From contig NZ_CRPU01000008.1 in assembly GCF_001096185.1 (NCBI RefSeq), positions 1 to 64,000 of the forward strand: a stretch of DNA of 64,000 nucleotides, read 5' to 3'. Positions 26,797-35,865 of this stretch are shown in pieces. The translations under genes and the position numbers were made by a program. The notes beneath the pieces are model-generated. The model was not told the origin of the DNA and made no database searches. It worked only from the letters and a program-made list of their open reading frames with translations. This DNA is from Streptococcus pneumoniae (GTDB lineage: Bacteria > Bacillota > Bacilli > Lactobacillales > Streptococcaceae). How positions within the stretch are numbered: the stretch's first letter is position 1; each line of letters starts with the position of its first letter.

Positions 26797-27097
26797 AAAA
26801 ATCCGTATTCGCAGGGTATCTGATTATCCTAGTGCCAGAGGTGGTTTAGAAGATATTCTCATCATGGAAAACATGACCAATCATCTCCTTTTGGTTCAAA
26901 TCCGAGTGAATGGCTATTTACTTGATTTTGCTAGTATTGAAGGTCAAAGGCAAAAGCATTATCGTTTGAAAAATTTACCTCAAACGGTTGAACTGACAGT
27001 GGACGATGTGGAGGAGGATGTAGATTTGACCCTACCTGAAAATCGAAGTTATCAAGAAGCTGATTTTTTCGAACGGATGTTTCGAGAGAAGCGCTAA
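26789..27097 (+). CDS. Hypothetical protein at the end of the exporter operon
   Basis: This 102-residue soluble protein, rich in charged residues with an acidic middle (VDDVEEDVDL), has no signal peptide or membrane segment. ATG 26789 overlaps the ATPase stop by 8 nt, and GAGGGAG lies 7 nt before it. No known family is recognised. Cotranscription suggests a role connected with the exporter, for example an immunity accessory; this is a guess. Confidence 0.7.
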   Translation: MCEKIRIRRVSDYPSARGGLEDILIMENMTNHLLLVQIRVNGYLLDFASIEGQRQKHYRLKNLPQTVELTVDDVEEDVDLTLPENRSYQEADFFERMFREKR

Positions 27098-27117
27098 TTC
27101 CCCCTTTAAAGATTTCC

Positions 27118-27153
27118 AAAACTATCTTTCTTCATGAGGAAAGATAGTTTTTT
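27118..27153 (+). terminator. Terminator of the exporter operon
   Basis: A 13-bp perfect stem AAAACTATCTTTC (27118-27130) with GAAAGATAGTTTT (27139-27151), followed by more T. Confidence 0.9.
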
Positions 27154-27227
27154 GGTATGATTTTCACCCCCAAAATACAAGGGGAATGTGTTACAATAGT
27201 AGTAACAGATAATAGAAAAGAGAATAG

Positions 27228-28100
27228 ATGAGAATTGCAGATTATAGCGTGACCAAGGCAGTGCTGGAGCGTCACGGATTTACCTTTAAAAAGTCCTTCG
27301 GGCAAAATTTCCTGACGGATACCAATATTCTTCAAAAAATCGTGGATACGGCTGAGATTGATGACCAGGTCAATGTTATCGAAATCGGGCCAGGGATTGG
27401 TGCCTTGACGGAATTTTTGGCTGAGCGTGCAACAGAAGTTATGGCCTTTGAGATCGACCATCGTTTGGTACCGATTTTGGCAGATACCCTACGTGATTTT
27501 GACAATGTGACCGTAGTCAACGAGGACATTCTCAAGGTCAATTTGGCGCAGCATATCCAGAATTTTAAAAATCCTGACCTGCCAATCAAGGTAGTGGCTA
27601 ATTTGCCTTACTACATCACGACACCTATTCTCATGCACTTAATCGAGAGTGGGATTCCTTTTAGTGAGTTTGTGGTCATGATGCAGAAAGAGGTAGCGGA
27701 CCGCATTTCCGCTCAACCTAACACCAAGGCTTACGGTAGCTTGTCAATCGCTGTGCAGTATTACATGACTGCCAAGGTTGCCTTCATCGTGCCTCGTACG
27801 GTATTTGTACCAGCGCCAAACGTGGACTCTGCTATTTTGAAAATGGTGCGTCGTCCAGAACCAGCCATAGCAGTGGAAGACGAGAACTTCTTCTTTAAGG
27901 TTTCTAAGGCTAGTTTCACTCATCGACGCAAGACTTTATGGAATAACCTGACAGGTTACTTTGGTAAGACTGAAGAAGTCAAGGATAAGCTGACCAAGGC
28001 TTTGGACCAAGCAGGCTTGCCACCAAGTGTGCGTGGGGAGGCTCTCAGCTTGGCAGAATTTGCCAGCCTAGCAGATGCACTTAAAGGACAAGGACTCTAA
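27228..28100 (+). CDS. ksgA: 16S rRNA dimethyladenosine transferase KsgA/RsmA
   Basis: This 290-residue SAM-dependent enzyme dimethylates the two adjacent adenines in the 3' hairpin of 16S rRNA. Motif I is [11 protein letters not shown], the catalytic motif is NLPYYI, and KSFGQNFL is the N-terminal signature. It begins the core operon ksgA-rsgA-rpe-thiN-rmuC-cbf1, with rsgA starting 1 nt after its stop. An extended -10 (TGTTACAAT, box at 27192-27197) lies upstream. Confidence 0.97.
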   Translation: MRIADYSVTKAVLERHGFTFKKSFGQNFLTDTNILQKIVDTAEIDDQVNVIEIGPGIGALTEFLAERATEVMAFEIDHRLVPILADTLRDFDNVTVVNEDILKVNLAQHIQNFKNPDLPIKVVANLPYYITTPILMHLIESGIPFSEFVVMMQKEVADRISAQPNTKAYGSLSIAVQYYMTAKVAFIVPRTVFVPAPNVDSAILKMVRRPEPAIAVEDENFFFKVSKASFTHRRKTLWNNLTGYFGKTEEVKDKLTKALDQAGLPPSVRGEALSLAEFASLADALKGQGL

Positions 28101-28101
28101 G

Positions 28102-28980
28102 ATGCAGGGACAAATCATTAAAGCCTTGGCTGGGTTCTACTATGTAGAGAGTGAGGGTCAGGTTTATCAAACACGAGCGCGTGGAAATTTCCGAAAAAAA
28201 GGTCATACCCCTTATGTTGGAGACTGGGTAGATTTTTCTGCCGAGAAAAATTCAGAAGGCTATATTCTCAAGATTCATGAACGGAAAAACAGTCTGGTCC
28301 GTCCGCCCATTGTCAATATTGACCAAGCTGTAGTAATCATGTCCATCAAGGAACCTGATTTTAACAGCAATTTGCTGGATCGGTTCTTGGTTCTTTTGGA
28401 GCACAAGGGCATCCATCCCATCGTCTATATTTCCAAAATGGACCTACTGGAAGATAGAGGGGAACTGGATTTTTATGACCAGACTTATGGTGACATCGGC
28501 TATGACTTTGTGACCAGTAAAGAGGAACTCCTGCCTTTGTTAACAGGCAAAGTAACAGTTTTTATGGGGCAGACAGGTGTTGGAAAATCAACTCTTCTCA
28601 ATAAAATCGCACCTGATCTCAATCTTGAAACAGGAGAAATCTCAGACAGTCTGGGTCGCGGGCGCCACACTACTCGAGCTGTTAGTTTTTACAACCTCAA
28701 TGGGGGTAAAATCGCGGATACACCAGGTTTTTCATCACTGGATTATGAAGTGACAACGGCTGAAGACCTTAATCAGGCTTTTCCAGAGATTGCTACTGTT
28801 AGCCGAGATTGTAAGTTCCGTACTTGTACCCATACCCATGAGCCGTCCTGTGCAGTCAAGCCAGCAGTTGAAGAAGGTGTTATTGCCAGCTTCCGTTTTG
28901 ACAACTATCTGCAATTCCTCAGTGAGATTGAAAATCGCAGAGAAACCTATAAAAAAGTCAGCAAAAAAATTCCAAAATAA
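28102..28980 (+). CDS. rsgA: Small ribosomal subunit biogenesis GTPase RsgA
   Basis: This 292-residue protein has an N-terminal OB fold, then a circularly permuted GTPase in which SKMD (G4) precedes the P-loop GQTGVGKS (156-163) and DTPG (G3). A C-terminal zinc motif has Cys237, Cys242, nearby His residues and Cys250. It assists late 30S assembly, in keeping with ksgA next to it. ATG 28102 gives the standard length. Confidence 0.96.
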   Translation: MQGQIIKALAGFYYVESEGQVYQTRARGNFRKKGHTPYVGDWVDFSAEKNSEGYILKIHERKNSLVRPPIVNIDQAVVIMSIKEPDFNSNLLDRFLVLLEHKGIHPIVYISKMDLLEDRGELDFYDQTYGDIGYDFVTSKEELLPLLTGKVTVFMGQTGVGKSTLLNKIAPDLNLETGEISDSLGRGRHTTRAVSFYNLNGGKIADTPGFSSLDYEVTTAEDLNQAFPEIATVSRDCKFRTCTHTHEPSCAVKPAVEEGVIASFRFDNYLQFLSEIENRRETYKKVSKKIPK

Positions 28981-28990
28981 GGAGAAACCT

Positions 28991-29647
28991 ATGTCTCAAT
29001 ACAAGATTGCTCCGTCAATTCTGGCAGCAGATTATGCCAACTTTGAACGTGAAATCAAACGCCTAGAAGCAACAGGGGCAGAATATGCCCATATTGATAT
29101 TATGGACGGTCATTTTGTGCCACAAATCAGTTTTGGTGCAGGTGTGGTCAAAGCTCTTCGTCCTCATAGTAAGATGGTCTTTGACTGCCACTTGATGGTA
29201 GCTAATCCTGAGCATCATTTAGAAGACTTTGCGCGTGCGGGAGCAGATATCATCAGTATCCATGTAGAAGCAACGCCTCATATTCATGGCGCCCTCCAAA
29301 AAATTCGCTCACTCGGTGTTAAGCCATCTGTTGTTATCAATCCTGGTACGCCTGTTGAGGCGATTAAGCACGTACTTCACCTAGTTGACCAAGTCTTAGT
29401 CATGACAGTTAACCCTGGCTTCGGTGGGCAAGCTTTTCTACCTGAAACCATGGATAAGGTTCGTGAGTTGGTTGCACTTCGTGAGGAAAAAGGTTTGAAA
29501 TTTGAGATTGAAGTGGATGGCGGGATTGATGACCAAACTATTGCTCAAGCTAAAGAAGCTGGTGCGACCATTTTTGTAGCAGGTTCCTATGTATTTGAGG
29601 GAGATGTCAATGAGCGAGTACAAACTCTCAGAAAACAACTGGACTAG
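28991..29647 (+). CDS. rpe: Ribulose-phosphate 3-epimerase
   Basis: The 218-residue TIM-barrel enzyme interconverts ribulose-5-phosphate and xylulose-5-phosphate. Diagnostic motifs are APSILAAD, HIDIMDGHFVP (metal and catalytic Asp), HLMV and VNPGFGGQ, with the second catalytic Asp in EVDGGI. AAGGAG precedes ATG 28991. Its 3' end overlaps thiN. Confidence 0.97.
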   Translation: MSQYKIAPSILAADYANFEREIKRLEATGAEYAHIDIMDGHFVPQISFGAGVVKALRPHSKMVFDCHLMVANPEHHLEDFARAGADIISIHVEATPHIHGALQKIRSLGVKPSVVINPGTPVEAIKHVLHLVDQVLVMTVNPGFGGQAFLPETMDKVRELVALREEKGLKFEIEVDGGIDDQTIAQAKEAGATIFVAGSYVFEGDVNERVQTLRKQLD

Positions 29648-30272
29648 GGTTGCCGTTTTTGCAGGCGGAGACCGTGGTCATTATCGGACGGACTTTGATG
29701 CTTTTGTTGGTGTGGATCGAGGCTCGCTCTGGGTCTTGGAAGAAGACTTGCCTCTTGCTCTAGCAGTTGGAGATTTTGATTCTGTGACCGAAGAAGAGCG
29801 ACAGGTGATTCAAAAACGTGCCCAGCATTTTGTCCAAGCAAGACCAGAAAAAGATGATACCGATTTGGAATTAGCTCTTTTAACAATCTTTGAGAAGAAT
29901 CCTCAGGCTCAGGTCACTATTTTCGGTGCTTTGGGTGGCCGTATTGATCACATGCTGGCCAATGTCTTTTTACCTAGCAATCCCAAGTTGGCACCTTATA
30001 TGCGCCAAATAGAAATTGAGGATGGGCAAAATTTGATTGCCTATTGTCCAGAAGGGACCAGTCAGCTACAGCCTCGTTCAGACTATGACTATCTAGCCTT
30101 TATGCCGGTTCGGGATAGCCGGCTGACTATTCTCGGAGCTAAATATGAGTTGACAGAGGAAAATTTTTTCTTTAAAAAAGTGTACGCTTCTAACGAATAT
30201 ATAGATAGGGAAGTGTCGGTGACTTGCCCAGATGGTTATGTGGTCGTGCTGCATAGTAAGGACAGGAGGTAG
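29610..30272 (+). CDS. thiN: Thiamine pyrophosphokinase
   Basis: This 220-residue protein converts thiamine to thiamine pyrophosphate with ATP. Characteristic motifs are GVDRG, VGDFDSV, KDDTDLELAL and GALGGRIDH. ATG 29610 is preferred over ATG 29604 because GAGGGAG lies 6 nt upstream. The start overlaps the end of rpe, whose transketolase partners need TPP, giving a metabolic link. Confidence 0.94.
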   Translation: MSEYKLSENNWTRVAVFAGGDRGHYRTDFDAFVGVDRGSLWVLEEDLPLALAVGDFDSVTEEERQVIQKRAQHFVQARPEKDDTDLELALLTIFEKNPQAQVTIFGALGGRIDHMLANVFLPSNPKLAPYMRQIEIEDGQNLIAYCPEGTSQLQPRSDYDYLAFMPVRDSRLTILGAKYELTEENFFFKKVYASNEYIDREVSVTCPDGYVVVLHSKDRR

Positions 30273-30273
30273 G

Positions 30274-31530
30274 ATGGAAAGTTTACTTATTCTATTATTG
30301 ATTGCCAACCTAGCTGGACTCTTTCTGATTTGGCAAAGGCAGGAGAAGCAGGAGAAACACCTAAGCAAGAGCTTGGAGGATCAGGCAGATCACTTGTCAG
30401 ACCAGTTGGATTACCGCTTTGAACAAGCCAGACAAGCTAGTCAGTTAGATCAAAAAGATTTGGAAGTGGCTGTCAGTGACCGTTTGCAAGAAGTGCGAAT
30501 CGAATTGCACCAAGGATTGACGCAAGTCCGTCAAGAAATGACAGATAATCTCTTGCAAACTAGAGATAAGACCGACCAACGGCTTCAAGCCTTGCAGGAA
30601 TCAAATGAGCAACGTTTGGAACAAATGCGCCAAACAGTCGAGGAAAAACTAGAAAAGACCTTGCAGACACGCTTGCAAGCCTCCTTTGAGACAGTTTCCA
30701 AACAACTGGAGTCTGTCAATCGTGGCCTTGGAGAAATGCAGACAGTTGCCCGTGATGTTGGCGCCCTCAACAAGGTTCTCTCTGGAACCAAGACACGAGG
30801 GATTCTGGGAGAATTGCAACTGGGACAAATCATAGAGGACATCATGACCCCTGCCCAGTACGAACGAGAATACGCAACGGTTGAAAACTCCAGTGAACGA
30901 GTGGAGTATGCCATCAAGTTACCCGGACAAGGCGACCAGGAATACGTCTACCTGCCAATTGACTCTAAGTTTCCGCTGGCAGATTATTACCGCTTGGAAG
31001 AAGCCTATGAAGCAGGTGACAAGGATGAGATTGAACGCTGTCGTAAGTCACTCCTAGCAAGTGTCAAGCGTTTTGCTAAGGATATTAGGAACAAGTACAT
31101 AGCACCACCTCGGACGACCAATTTTGGGGTTTTGTTTGTTCCGACAGAAGGTCTCTACTCAGAAATTGTCCGCAATCCTGTCTTCTTTGATGATTTGAGG
31201 CGGGAGGAGCAGATTATTGTCGCAGGTCCAAGTACCCTGTCAGCTCTCCTCAATTCCCTATCAGTTGGTTTCAAAACCCTCAATATCCAAAAGAGTGCCG
31301 ACCATATCAGCAAGACTCTTGCCAGTGTCAAGACGGAGTTTGGCAAGTTTGGTGGTATTCTGGTCAAGGCACAAAAGCATCTCCAACATGCCTCTGGCAA
31401 TATTGATGAATTATTAAACCGTCGCACTACAGCTATCGAGCGGACGCTCCGTCACATTGAGTTGTCAGAAGGTGAGCCTGCGCTTGATCTACTCCATTTC
31501 CAAGAAAATGAGGAAGAATATGAAGATTAG
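30274..31530 (+). CDS. rmuC: DNA recombination protein RmuC
   Basis: This 418-residue protein has one N-terminal membrane segment (about 2-20), a long coiled coil (about 25-165) and the conserved RmuC core (LGEMQTVARDVGALNKVLSG, FPLADYYRLEEAYEAGD). RmuC limits DNA inversions and is related to endonuclease-fold proteins; its precise activity is unclear. AGGAGGTAGG precedes ATG 30274. Confidence 0.93.
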   Translation: MESLLILLLIANLAGLFLIWQRQEKQEKHLSKSLEDQADHLSDQLDYRFEQARQASQLDQKDLEVAVSDRLQEVRIELHQGLTQVRQEMTDNLLQTRDKTDQRLQALQESNEQRLEQMRQTVEEKLEKTLQTRLQASFETVSKQLESVNRGLGEMQTVARDVGALNKVLSGTKTRGILGELQLGQIIEDIMTPAQYEREYATVENSSERVEYAIKLPGQGDQEYVYLPIDSKFPLADYYRLEEAYEAGDKDEIERCRKSLLASVKRFAKDIRNKYIAPPRTTNFGVLFVPTEGLYSEIVRNPVFFDDLRREEQIIVAGPSTLSALLNSLSVGFKTLNIQKSADHISKTLASVKTEFGKFGGILVKAQKHLQHASGNIDELLNRRTTAIERTLRHIELSEGEPALDLLHFQENEEEYED

Positions 31531-32461
31531 TCACATGAAAAAAGATGAGCTGTTTGAAGGCTTTTACCTAATCAAATCAGCTGACTTGAGGCAAACTCGA
31601 GCTGGGAAAAACTACCTAGCCTTTACCTTCCAAGATGATAGTGGCGAGATTGAAGGGAAGCTCTGGGATGCCCAACCTCATAACGTTGAGGCCTTTACCG
31701 CAGGTAAGGTTGTCCACATGAAAGGACGCCGAGAAGTTTATAACAACACTCCACAGGTCAATCAAATCACCCTACGCCTGCCTCAACCTGGTGAACCCAA
31801 TGATCCAGCTGATTTCAAGGTCAAGTCACCAGTTGATGTCAAGGAAATTCGTGACTACATGTCGCAAATGATTTTCAAAATTGAAAATCCTGTCTGGCAA
31901 CGAATTGTCCGAAAGCTCTACACCAAGTATGATAAGGAATTTTACTCTTATCCAGCTGCCAAGACCAACCACCATGCCTTTGAAACAGGATTGGCCTATC
32001 ATACGGCTACCATGGTGCGTTTGGCAGATGCCATTAGCGAAATTTATCCTCAACTTAATAAGAGCCTGCTCTATGCGGGGATTATGCTGCACGACTTGGC
32101 TAAGGTTATCGAGTTGACGGGGCCAGACCAGACCGAGTACACGGTCAGAGGCAATCTCCTTGGACATATCGCTCTGATTGATAGCGAAATTACCAAGACA
32201 GTTATGGAACTCGGCATCGATGATACCAAGGAAGAAGTCGTTCTGCTTCGTCACGTCATCCTTAGTCACCACGGCTTACTTGAGTATGGAAGCCCAGTCC
32301 GTCCACGCATTATGGAAGCAGAGATTATCCATATGATTGATAATCTGGATGCAAGCATGATGATGATGTCAACAGCTCTGGCTTTGGTGGATAAGGGAGA
32401 GATGACCAATAAAATCTTCGCTATGGACAATCGTTTCTTCTATAAACCAGATTTAGATTAA
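31520..32461 (+). CDS. cbf1: 3'-5' exoribonuclease YhaM family (CMP-binding factor Cbf1)
   Basis: This 313-residue protein has an N-terminal OB-fold nucleic-acid-binding domain (FTFQDDSGEIEGKLWDAQ) and an HD hydrolase domain (NHHAFETGLAYHT, then MLHDLAKV and LSHHG). It degrades RNA from the 3' end and in pneumococcus also trims small RNAs, as I recall. ATG 31520 lies within the last codons of rmuC, so the genes are coupled. A terminator follows. Confidence 0.94.
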   Translation: MKISHMKKDELFEGFYLIKSADLRQTRAGKNYLAFTFQDDSGEIEGKLWDAQPHNVEAFTAGKVVHMKGRREVYNNTPQVNQITLRLPQPGEPNDPADFKVKSPVDVKEIRDYMSQMIFKIENPVWQRIVRKLYTKYDKEFYSYPAAKTNHHAFETGLAYHTATMVRLADAISEIYPQLNKSLLYAGIMLHDLAKVIELTGPDQTEYTVRGNLLGHIALIDSEITKTVMELGIDDTKEEVVLLRHVILSHHGLLEYGSPVRPRIMEAEIIHMIDNLDASMMMMSTALALVDKGEMTNKIFAMDNRFFYKPDLD

Positions 32462-32470
32462 TAATTTAAG

Positions 32471-32510
32471 AAAAATGAGCATTTTTTAGGACAAGAATGT
32501 TCGTTTTTTT
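32471..32510 (+). terminator. Terminator of the ksgA-cbf1 operon
   Basis: AAAAATGAGCATT (32471-32483) pairs with AATGTTCGTTTTT (32496-32508) with wobbles. Confidence 0.75.
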
Positions 32511-32522
32511 ATGTGAATATGG

Positions 32523-32528
32523 TATAAT
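32523..32528 (+). promoter_or_regulatory. purR promoter (extended -10)
   Basis: TGG directly before TATAAT (32523-32528). Transcription would start near 32535, upstream of the BOX element, so the purR leader would contain the BOX. Confidence 0.6.
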
Positions 32529-32547
32529 AAGTAAAAGACAAAAATGA

Positions 32548-32706
32548 ATACTCTTCGAAAATCTCTTCAAACTAGGGTAACATCGCCTTGTCGTATGTAT
32601 ATATGTAGGTATATTACAGACTTTGTCAGTTCTATCGACAACCTCAAAACAGTGTTTTGAATCGTCAGCGACCAGCTTTCTAGTTTGCTTTTTGATTTTT
32701 TGAATA
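32548..32706 (+). repeat. BOX element in the purR leader, plus orientation
   Basis: boxA (ATACTCTTCGAAAATCTC) begins at 32548; a partial boxB (CCTCAAAACAGTGTTTTGA) and boxC (TCTAGTTTGCTTTTTGATTT) follow. An inserted ATGTATATATGTAGGTAT stretch separates boxA from boxB. Confidence 0.88.
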
Positions 32707-32727
32707 AAAATGGAATAGGAAATAGAA

Positions 32728-33555
32728 ATGAAATTAAGAAGAAGTGATCGGATGGTTGTCATTTCCAACTATTTGATTAATAATCCTTATAAACTAACTA
32801 GTCTCAATACTTTTGCTGAAAAGTATGAATCTGCTAAATCATCCATATCAGAAGATATCGTCATTATCAAACGCGCCTTTGAGGAAATCGAAATTGGTCA
32901 TATCCAGACAGTAACTGGTGCTGGTGGAGGTGTCATCTTCACACCGTCTATTTCGAGTCAGGATGCTAAGGAAATGGTTGAAGACTTGCGTGCCAAGTTG
33001 TCAGAAAGTGACCGTATCTTGCCAGGTGGCTATATCTACCTATCTGATTTGCTTAGCACACCAGCTATCTTGAAAAATATTGGTCGCATTATTGCCAAGA
33101 GCTTTATGGATCAAAAAATTGATGCGGTTATGACCGTAGCGACCAAGGGTGTTCCACTTGCAAATGCAGTTGCCAATGTCCTTAATGTTCCCTTTGTCAT
33201 TGTGCGCCGTGACCTGAAAATTACCGAAGGTTCAACTGTCAGCGTCAACTATGTATCAGGTTCAAGTGGTGACCGCATTGAGAAAATGTTCCTTTCAAAA
33301 CGTAGTCTCAAGGCAGGCAGCCGTGTCTTGATTGTAGATGACTTCTTGAAAGGCGGCGGAACTGTCAATGGGATGATCAGCCTCTTGCGTGAGTTTGATT
33401 CAGAATTGGCAGGTGTAGCGGTCTTTGCGGATAATGCCCAAGAAGAACGTGAAAAGCAGTTTGATTACAAGTCACTCTTGAAGGTAACCAATATTGATGT
33501 CAAGAACCAAGCCATCGATGTTGAGGTTGGCAATATCTTTGACGAAGATAACTAA
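32728..33555 (+). CDS. purR: Purine operon regulator PurR
   Basis: This 275-residue protein has an N-terminal winged helix (RRSDRMVVISNYLI) and a phosphoribosyltransferase-like domain with the PRPP loop VLIVDDFLKGGGT. In Gram-positive bacteria PurR responds to PRPP and controls purine genes; the streptococcal form acts mainly as an activator. GGAAATAGAA precedes the ATG. A BOX-containing leader separates it from its promoter. Confidence 0.96.
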   Translation: MKLRRSDRMVVISNYLINNPYKLTSLNTFAEKYESAKSSISEDIVIIKRAFEEIEIGHIQTVTGAGGGVIFTPSISSQDAKEMVEDLRAKLSESDRILPGGYIYLSDLLSTPAILKNIGRIIAKSFMDQKIDAVMTVATKGVPLANAVANVLNVPFVIVRRDLKITEGSTVSVNYVSGSSGDRIEKMFLSKRSLKAGSRVLIVDDFLKGGGTVNGMISLLREFDSELAGVAVFADNAQEEREKQFDYKSLLKVTNIDVKNQAIDVEVGNIFDEDN

Positions 33556-33566
33556 GAGATAGAACT

Positions 33567-33598
33567 AAAGGTTGGAACGATTGTCCCAGCCTTTCTTT
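33567..33598 (+). terminator. purR terminator
   Basis: AAAGGTTGG (33567-33575) pairs with CCAGCCTTT (33586-33594), one wobble, followed by a CTTT tail. Confidence 0.6.
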
Positions 33599-33621
33599 GC
33601 AAATAGAATAGAAGGAAGCTT

Positions 33622-34872
33622 ATGAAAACACCATTTATTAATAGAGAAGAGTTAGAAGCGATTGTTGCTGAGTTCCCGACTCCCTTTCATTTGTATGATG
33701 AGAAGGGGATTCGTGAGAAGGCAAGAGCCGTCAACCAAGCCTTTTCGTGGAACAAGGGCTTTAAGGAATATTTTGCGGTAAAGGCTACTCCAACCCCAGC
33801 TATCTTGAAAATTCTCCAAGAGGAAGGCTGTGGTGTGGACTGCTCTAGTTATGTAGAGCTTTTGATGAGTCATAAACTGAATTTCCCTGGTTCTGAGATC
33901 ATGTTCTCTTCAAACAACACGCCAGACAGGGAATACGCCTATGCACGTGAATTGGGTGGGACCATTAACTTGGATGCCTTTGAAGATATTGAACATCTGG
34001 AGCGAGCAGCAGGCATTCCAGAAATCATCTCATGTCGTTACAATCCTGGAGGCGTTTTTGAACTGGGGACAGACATCATGGACAATCCTGGAGAAGCCAA
34101 GTTTGGCATGACCAAGGACCAGCTCTTTGAAGCTTTTGCTGTCTTGAAGCAAAAAGGAGCTAAGACTTTTGGGATTCACTCCTTTCTAGCATCCAATACC
34201 GTCACCCATCTCTATTATCCAGAGTTGGCGTGTCAGCTTTTTGAATTGGCTGTTGAAATCAAGGAAAAGTTGGGCATTTCGCTAGACTTTATCAATCTTT
34301 CTGGCGGTATTGGTGTCAACTATCGTCCAGACCAGGAGCCAAATGATATTGCCTTGATTGGTGAGGGAGTTCGTAAGGTTTATGAAGAGGTTCTTACGCC
34401 AGCAGGTCTTGGTCAGGTCAAGATTTTTACCGAATTGGGTCGTTTTATGTTAGCTCCTCACGGTGCTGTGGTCACAAGAGTTACTCATAAGAAGAAAACT
34501 TACCGTACTTATCTGGGCGTGGATGCTTCAGCGGTTAACCTTATGCGTCCAGCCATGTACGGAGCATACCACCATATTACCAATCTGACTCACCCAGATG
34601 GACCAGCTGAAGTGGTAGATGTGGTTGGTTCACTCTGTGAAAACAATGATAAATTTGCAGTGAATCGCGAACTGCCTCATACAGAAATCGGTGATTTGCT
34701 GGTCATTCATGATACAGGTGCCCATGGATTTTCAATGGGCTACCAGTACAACGCCAAACTTCGTTCTGCGGAAATCCTTTATACCGAAGAAGGCAAAGCG
34801 CGTCAAATCCGCCGTGCAGAGCGCCCTGAGGACTACTTTGCAACCTTGTATGGCTTTGATTTTGAAGAATAA
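33622..34872 (+). CDS. lysA: Diaminopimelate decarboxylase (fold-III PLP enzyme)
   Basis: This 416-residue alanine-racemase-fold decarboxylase has its PLP lysine (Lys54) in EYFAVKATPTP. Other family motifs are CGVDCSSYVEL, LSGGIGVNY, TELGRFM, GSLCENNDK and the active-site stretch DTGAHGFSMGYQYN. It makes lysine from meso-diaminopimelate; lysine is needed for the streptococcal peptidoglycan stem peptide. Carboxynorspermidine decarboxylase is a related alternative, but locus and motifs favour LysA. Confidence 0.9.
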   Translation: MKTPFINREELEAIVAEFPTPFHLYDEKGIREKARAVNQAFSWNKGFKEYFAVKATPTPAILKILQEEGCGVDCSSYVELLMSHKLNFPGSEIMFSSNNTPDREYAYARELGGTINLDAFEDIEHLERAAGIPEIISCRYNPGGVFELGTDIMDNPGEAKFGMTKDQLFEAFAVLKQKGAKTFGIHSFLASNTVTHLYYPELACQLFELAVEIKEKLGISLDFINLSGGIGVNYRPDQEPNDIALIGEGVRKVYEEVLTPAGLGQVKIFTELGRFMLAPHGAVVTRVTHKKKTYRTYLGVDASAVNLMRPAMYGAYHHITNLTHPDGPAEVVDVVGSLCENNDKFAVNRELPHTEIGDLLVIHDTGAHGFSMGYQYNAKLRSAEILYTEEGKARQIRRAERPEDYFATLYGFDFEE

Positions 34873-34935
34873 AATGATAAGTAATTGAAAATGAAATTGA
34901 AAAACAGATTGCTTTCTAAAAAATAGGCAAAAATC

Positions 34936-34983
34936 TTGTTTTTCCTTCAAGTCATGATATAATAAAACTATAAAACGTTTTCA
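34936..34983 (+). promoter_or_regulatory. pflA promoter with downstream cre site
   Basis: TTGTTT (34936-34941), a 16-bp spacer and TATAAT (34958-34963) with TGA before it. ATAAAACGTTTTCA at 34970-34983 is a near-perfect cre that covers the expected transcription start, suggesting CcpA control. Confidence 0.75.
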
Positions 34984-34997
34984 AGGAAGGTAACGAT

Positions 34998-35792
34998 ATG
35001 TCTGAAGAAACAATTGATTATGGACAAGTGACAGGAATGGTGCATTCGACAGAAAGCTTTGGGTCAGTAGATGGGCCTGGTATTCGCTTTATTGTCTTTT
35101 TGCAGGGCTGTCACATGCGTTGCCAGTATTGCCACAACCCGGACACTTGGGCTATGGAGTCCAATAAATCACGTGAACGGACGGTAGATGATGTCTTGAC
35201 AGAAGCCTTGCGCTACCGCGGTTTCTGGGGAAATAAGGGTGGGATTACAGTCAGTGGAGGAGAAGCCCTCTTGCAGATTGATTTCTTGATTGCCCTCTTT
35301 ACTAAGGCTAAGGAACAAGGAATCCACTGTACTTTGGACACCTGTGCCCTTCCATTCCGTAATAAACCACGTTACCTTGAGAAGTTTGACAAACTCATGG
35401 CTGTCACTGACTTGGTTCTCTTGGATATCAAGGAAATCAACGAAGAACAGCACAAGATTGTTACTAGCCAAACCAATAAAAATATCTTGGCTTGTGCCCA
35501 GTATCTATCAGATATTGGAAAACCTGTCTGGATTCGCCACGTGCTAGTTCCGGGATTGACAGATAGAGATGATGACTTGATTGAACTTGGTAAGTTCGTC
35601 AAGACCCTCAAAAATGTTGATAAGTTTGAAATTCTACCTTATCACACCATGGGTGAGTTCAAATGGCGTGAATTGGGAATTCCATATTCACTCGAAGGTG
35701 TTAAACCACCAACAGCAGATCGCGTCAAGAACGCTAAAAAACTCATGGATACCGAAAGTTATCAAGACTATATGAAACGTGTACATGGATAA
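34998..35792 (+). CDS. pflA: Pyruvate formate-lyase activating enzyme (radical SAM)
   Basis: This 264-residue radical SAM protein has the CxxxCxxC cluster at Cys38, Cys42 and Cys45 in GCHMRCQYCHNPDTW. It installs the glycyl radical on pyruvate formate-lyase for anaerobic mixed-acid fermentation. AAGGAAGG precedes ATG 34998. It is monocistronic with a terminator and a cre site, consistent with carbon-source control. Confidence 0.96.
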   Translation: MSEETIDYGQVTGMVHSTESFGSVDGPGIRFIVFLQGCHMRCQYCHNPDTWAMESNKSRERTVDDVLTEALRYRGFWGNKGGITVSGGEALLQIDFLIALFTKAKEQGIHCTLDTCALPFRNKPRYLEKFDKLMAVTDLVLLDIKEINEEQHKIVTSQTNKNILACAQYLSDIGKPVWIRHVLVPGLTDRDDDLIELGKFVKTLKNVDKFEILPYHTMGEFKWRELGIPYSLEGVKPPTADRVKNAKKLMDTESYQDYMKRVHG

Positions 35793-35796
35793 AAAG

Positions 35797-35822
35797 AAGC
35801 CTGATGGAAACATCGGGCTTTT
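35797..35822 (+). terminator. pflA terminator
   Basis: A 10-bp stem AAGCCTGATG (35797-35806) with CATCGGGCTT (35811-35820) and a GAAA tetraloop, followed by TT. Confidence 0.75.
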
Positions 35823-35829
35823 GACTTGC

Positions 35830-35861
35830 AAAAAGACTTAGCAAACCAGCTAAGCCTTTTT
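35830..35861 (-). terminator. Terminator of yidC (works on both strands)
   Basis: AAAAAGACTTAGC (35830-35842) pairs with GCTAAGCCTTTTT (35849-35861), one wobble. A-rich and T-rich flanks allow it to act for both the minus yidC transcript and pflA. Confidence 0.8.
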
Positions 35862-35865
35862 CTTC

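Noticed and set aside
29500-29610. A possible thiamine (TPP) riboswitch before thiN
   Set aside because: The start of thiN lies within rpe and no THI-box-like sequence is seen.
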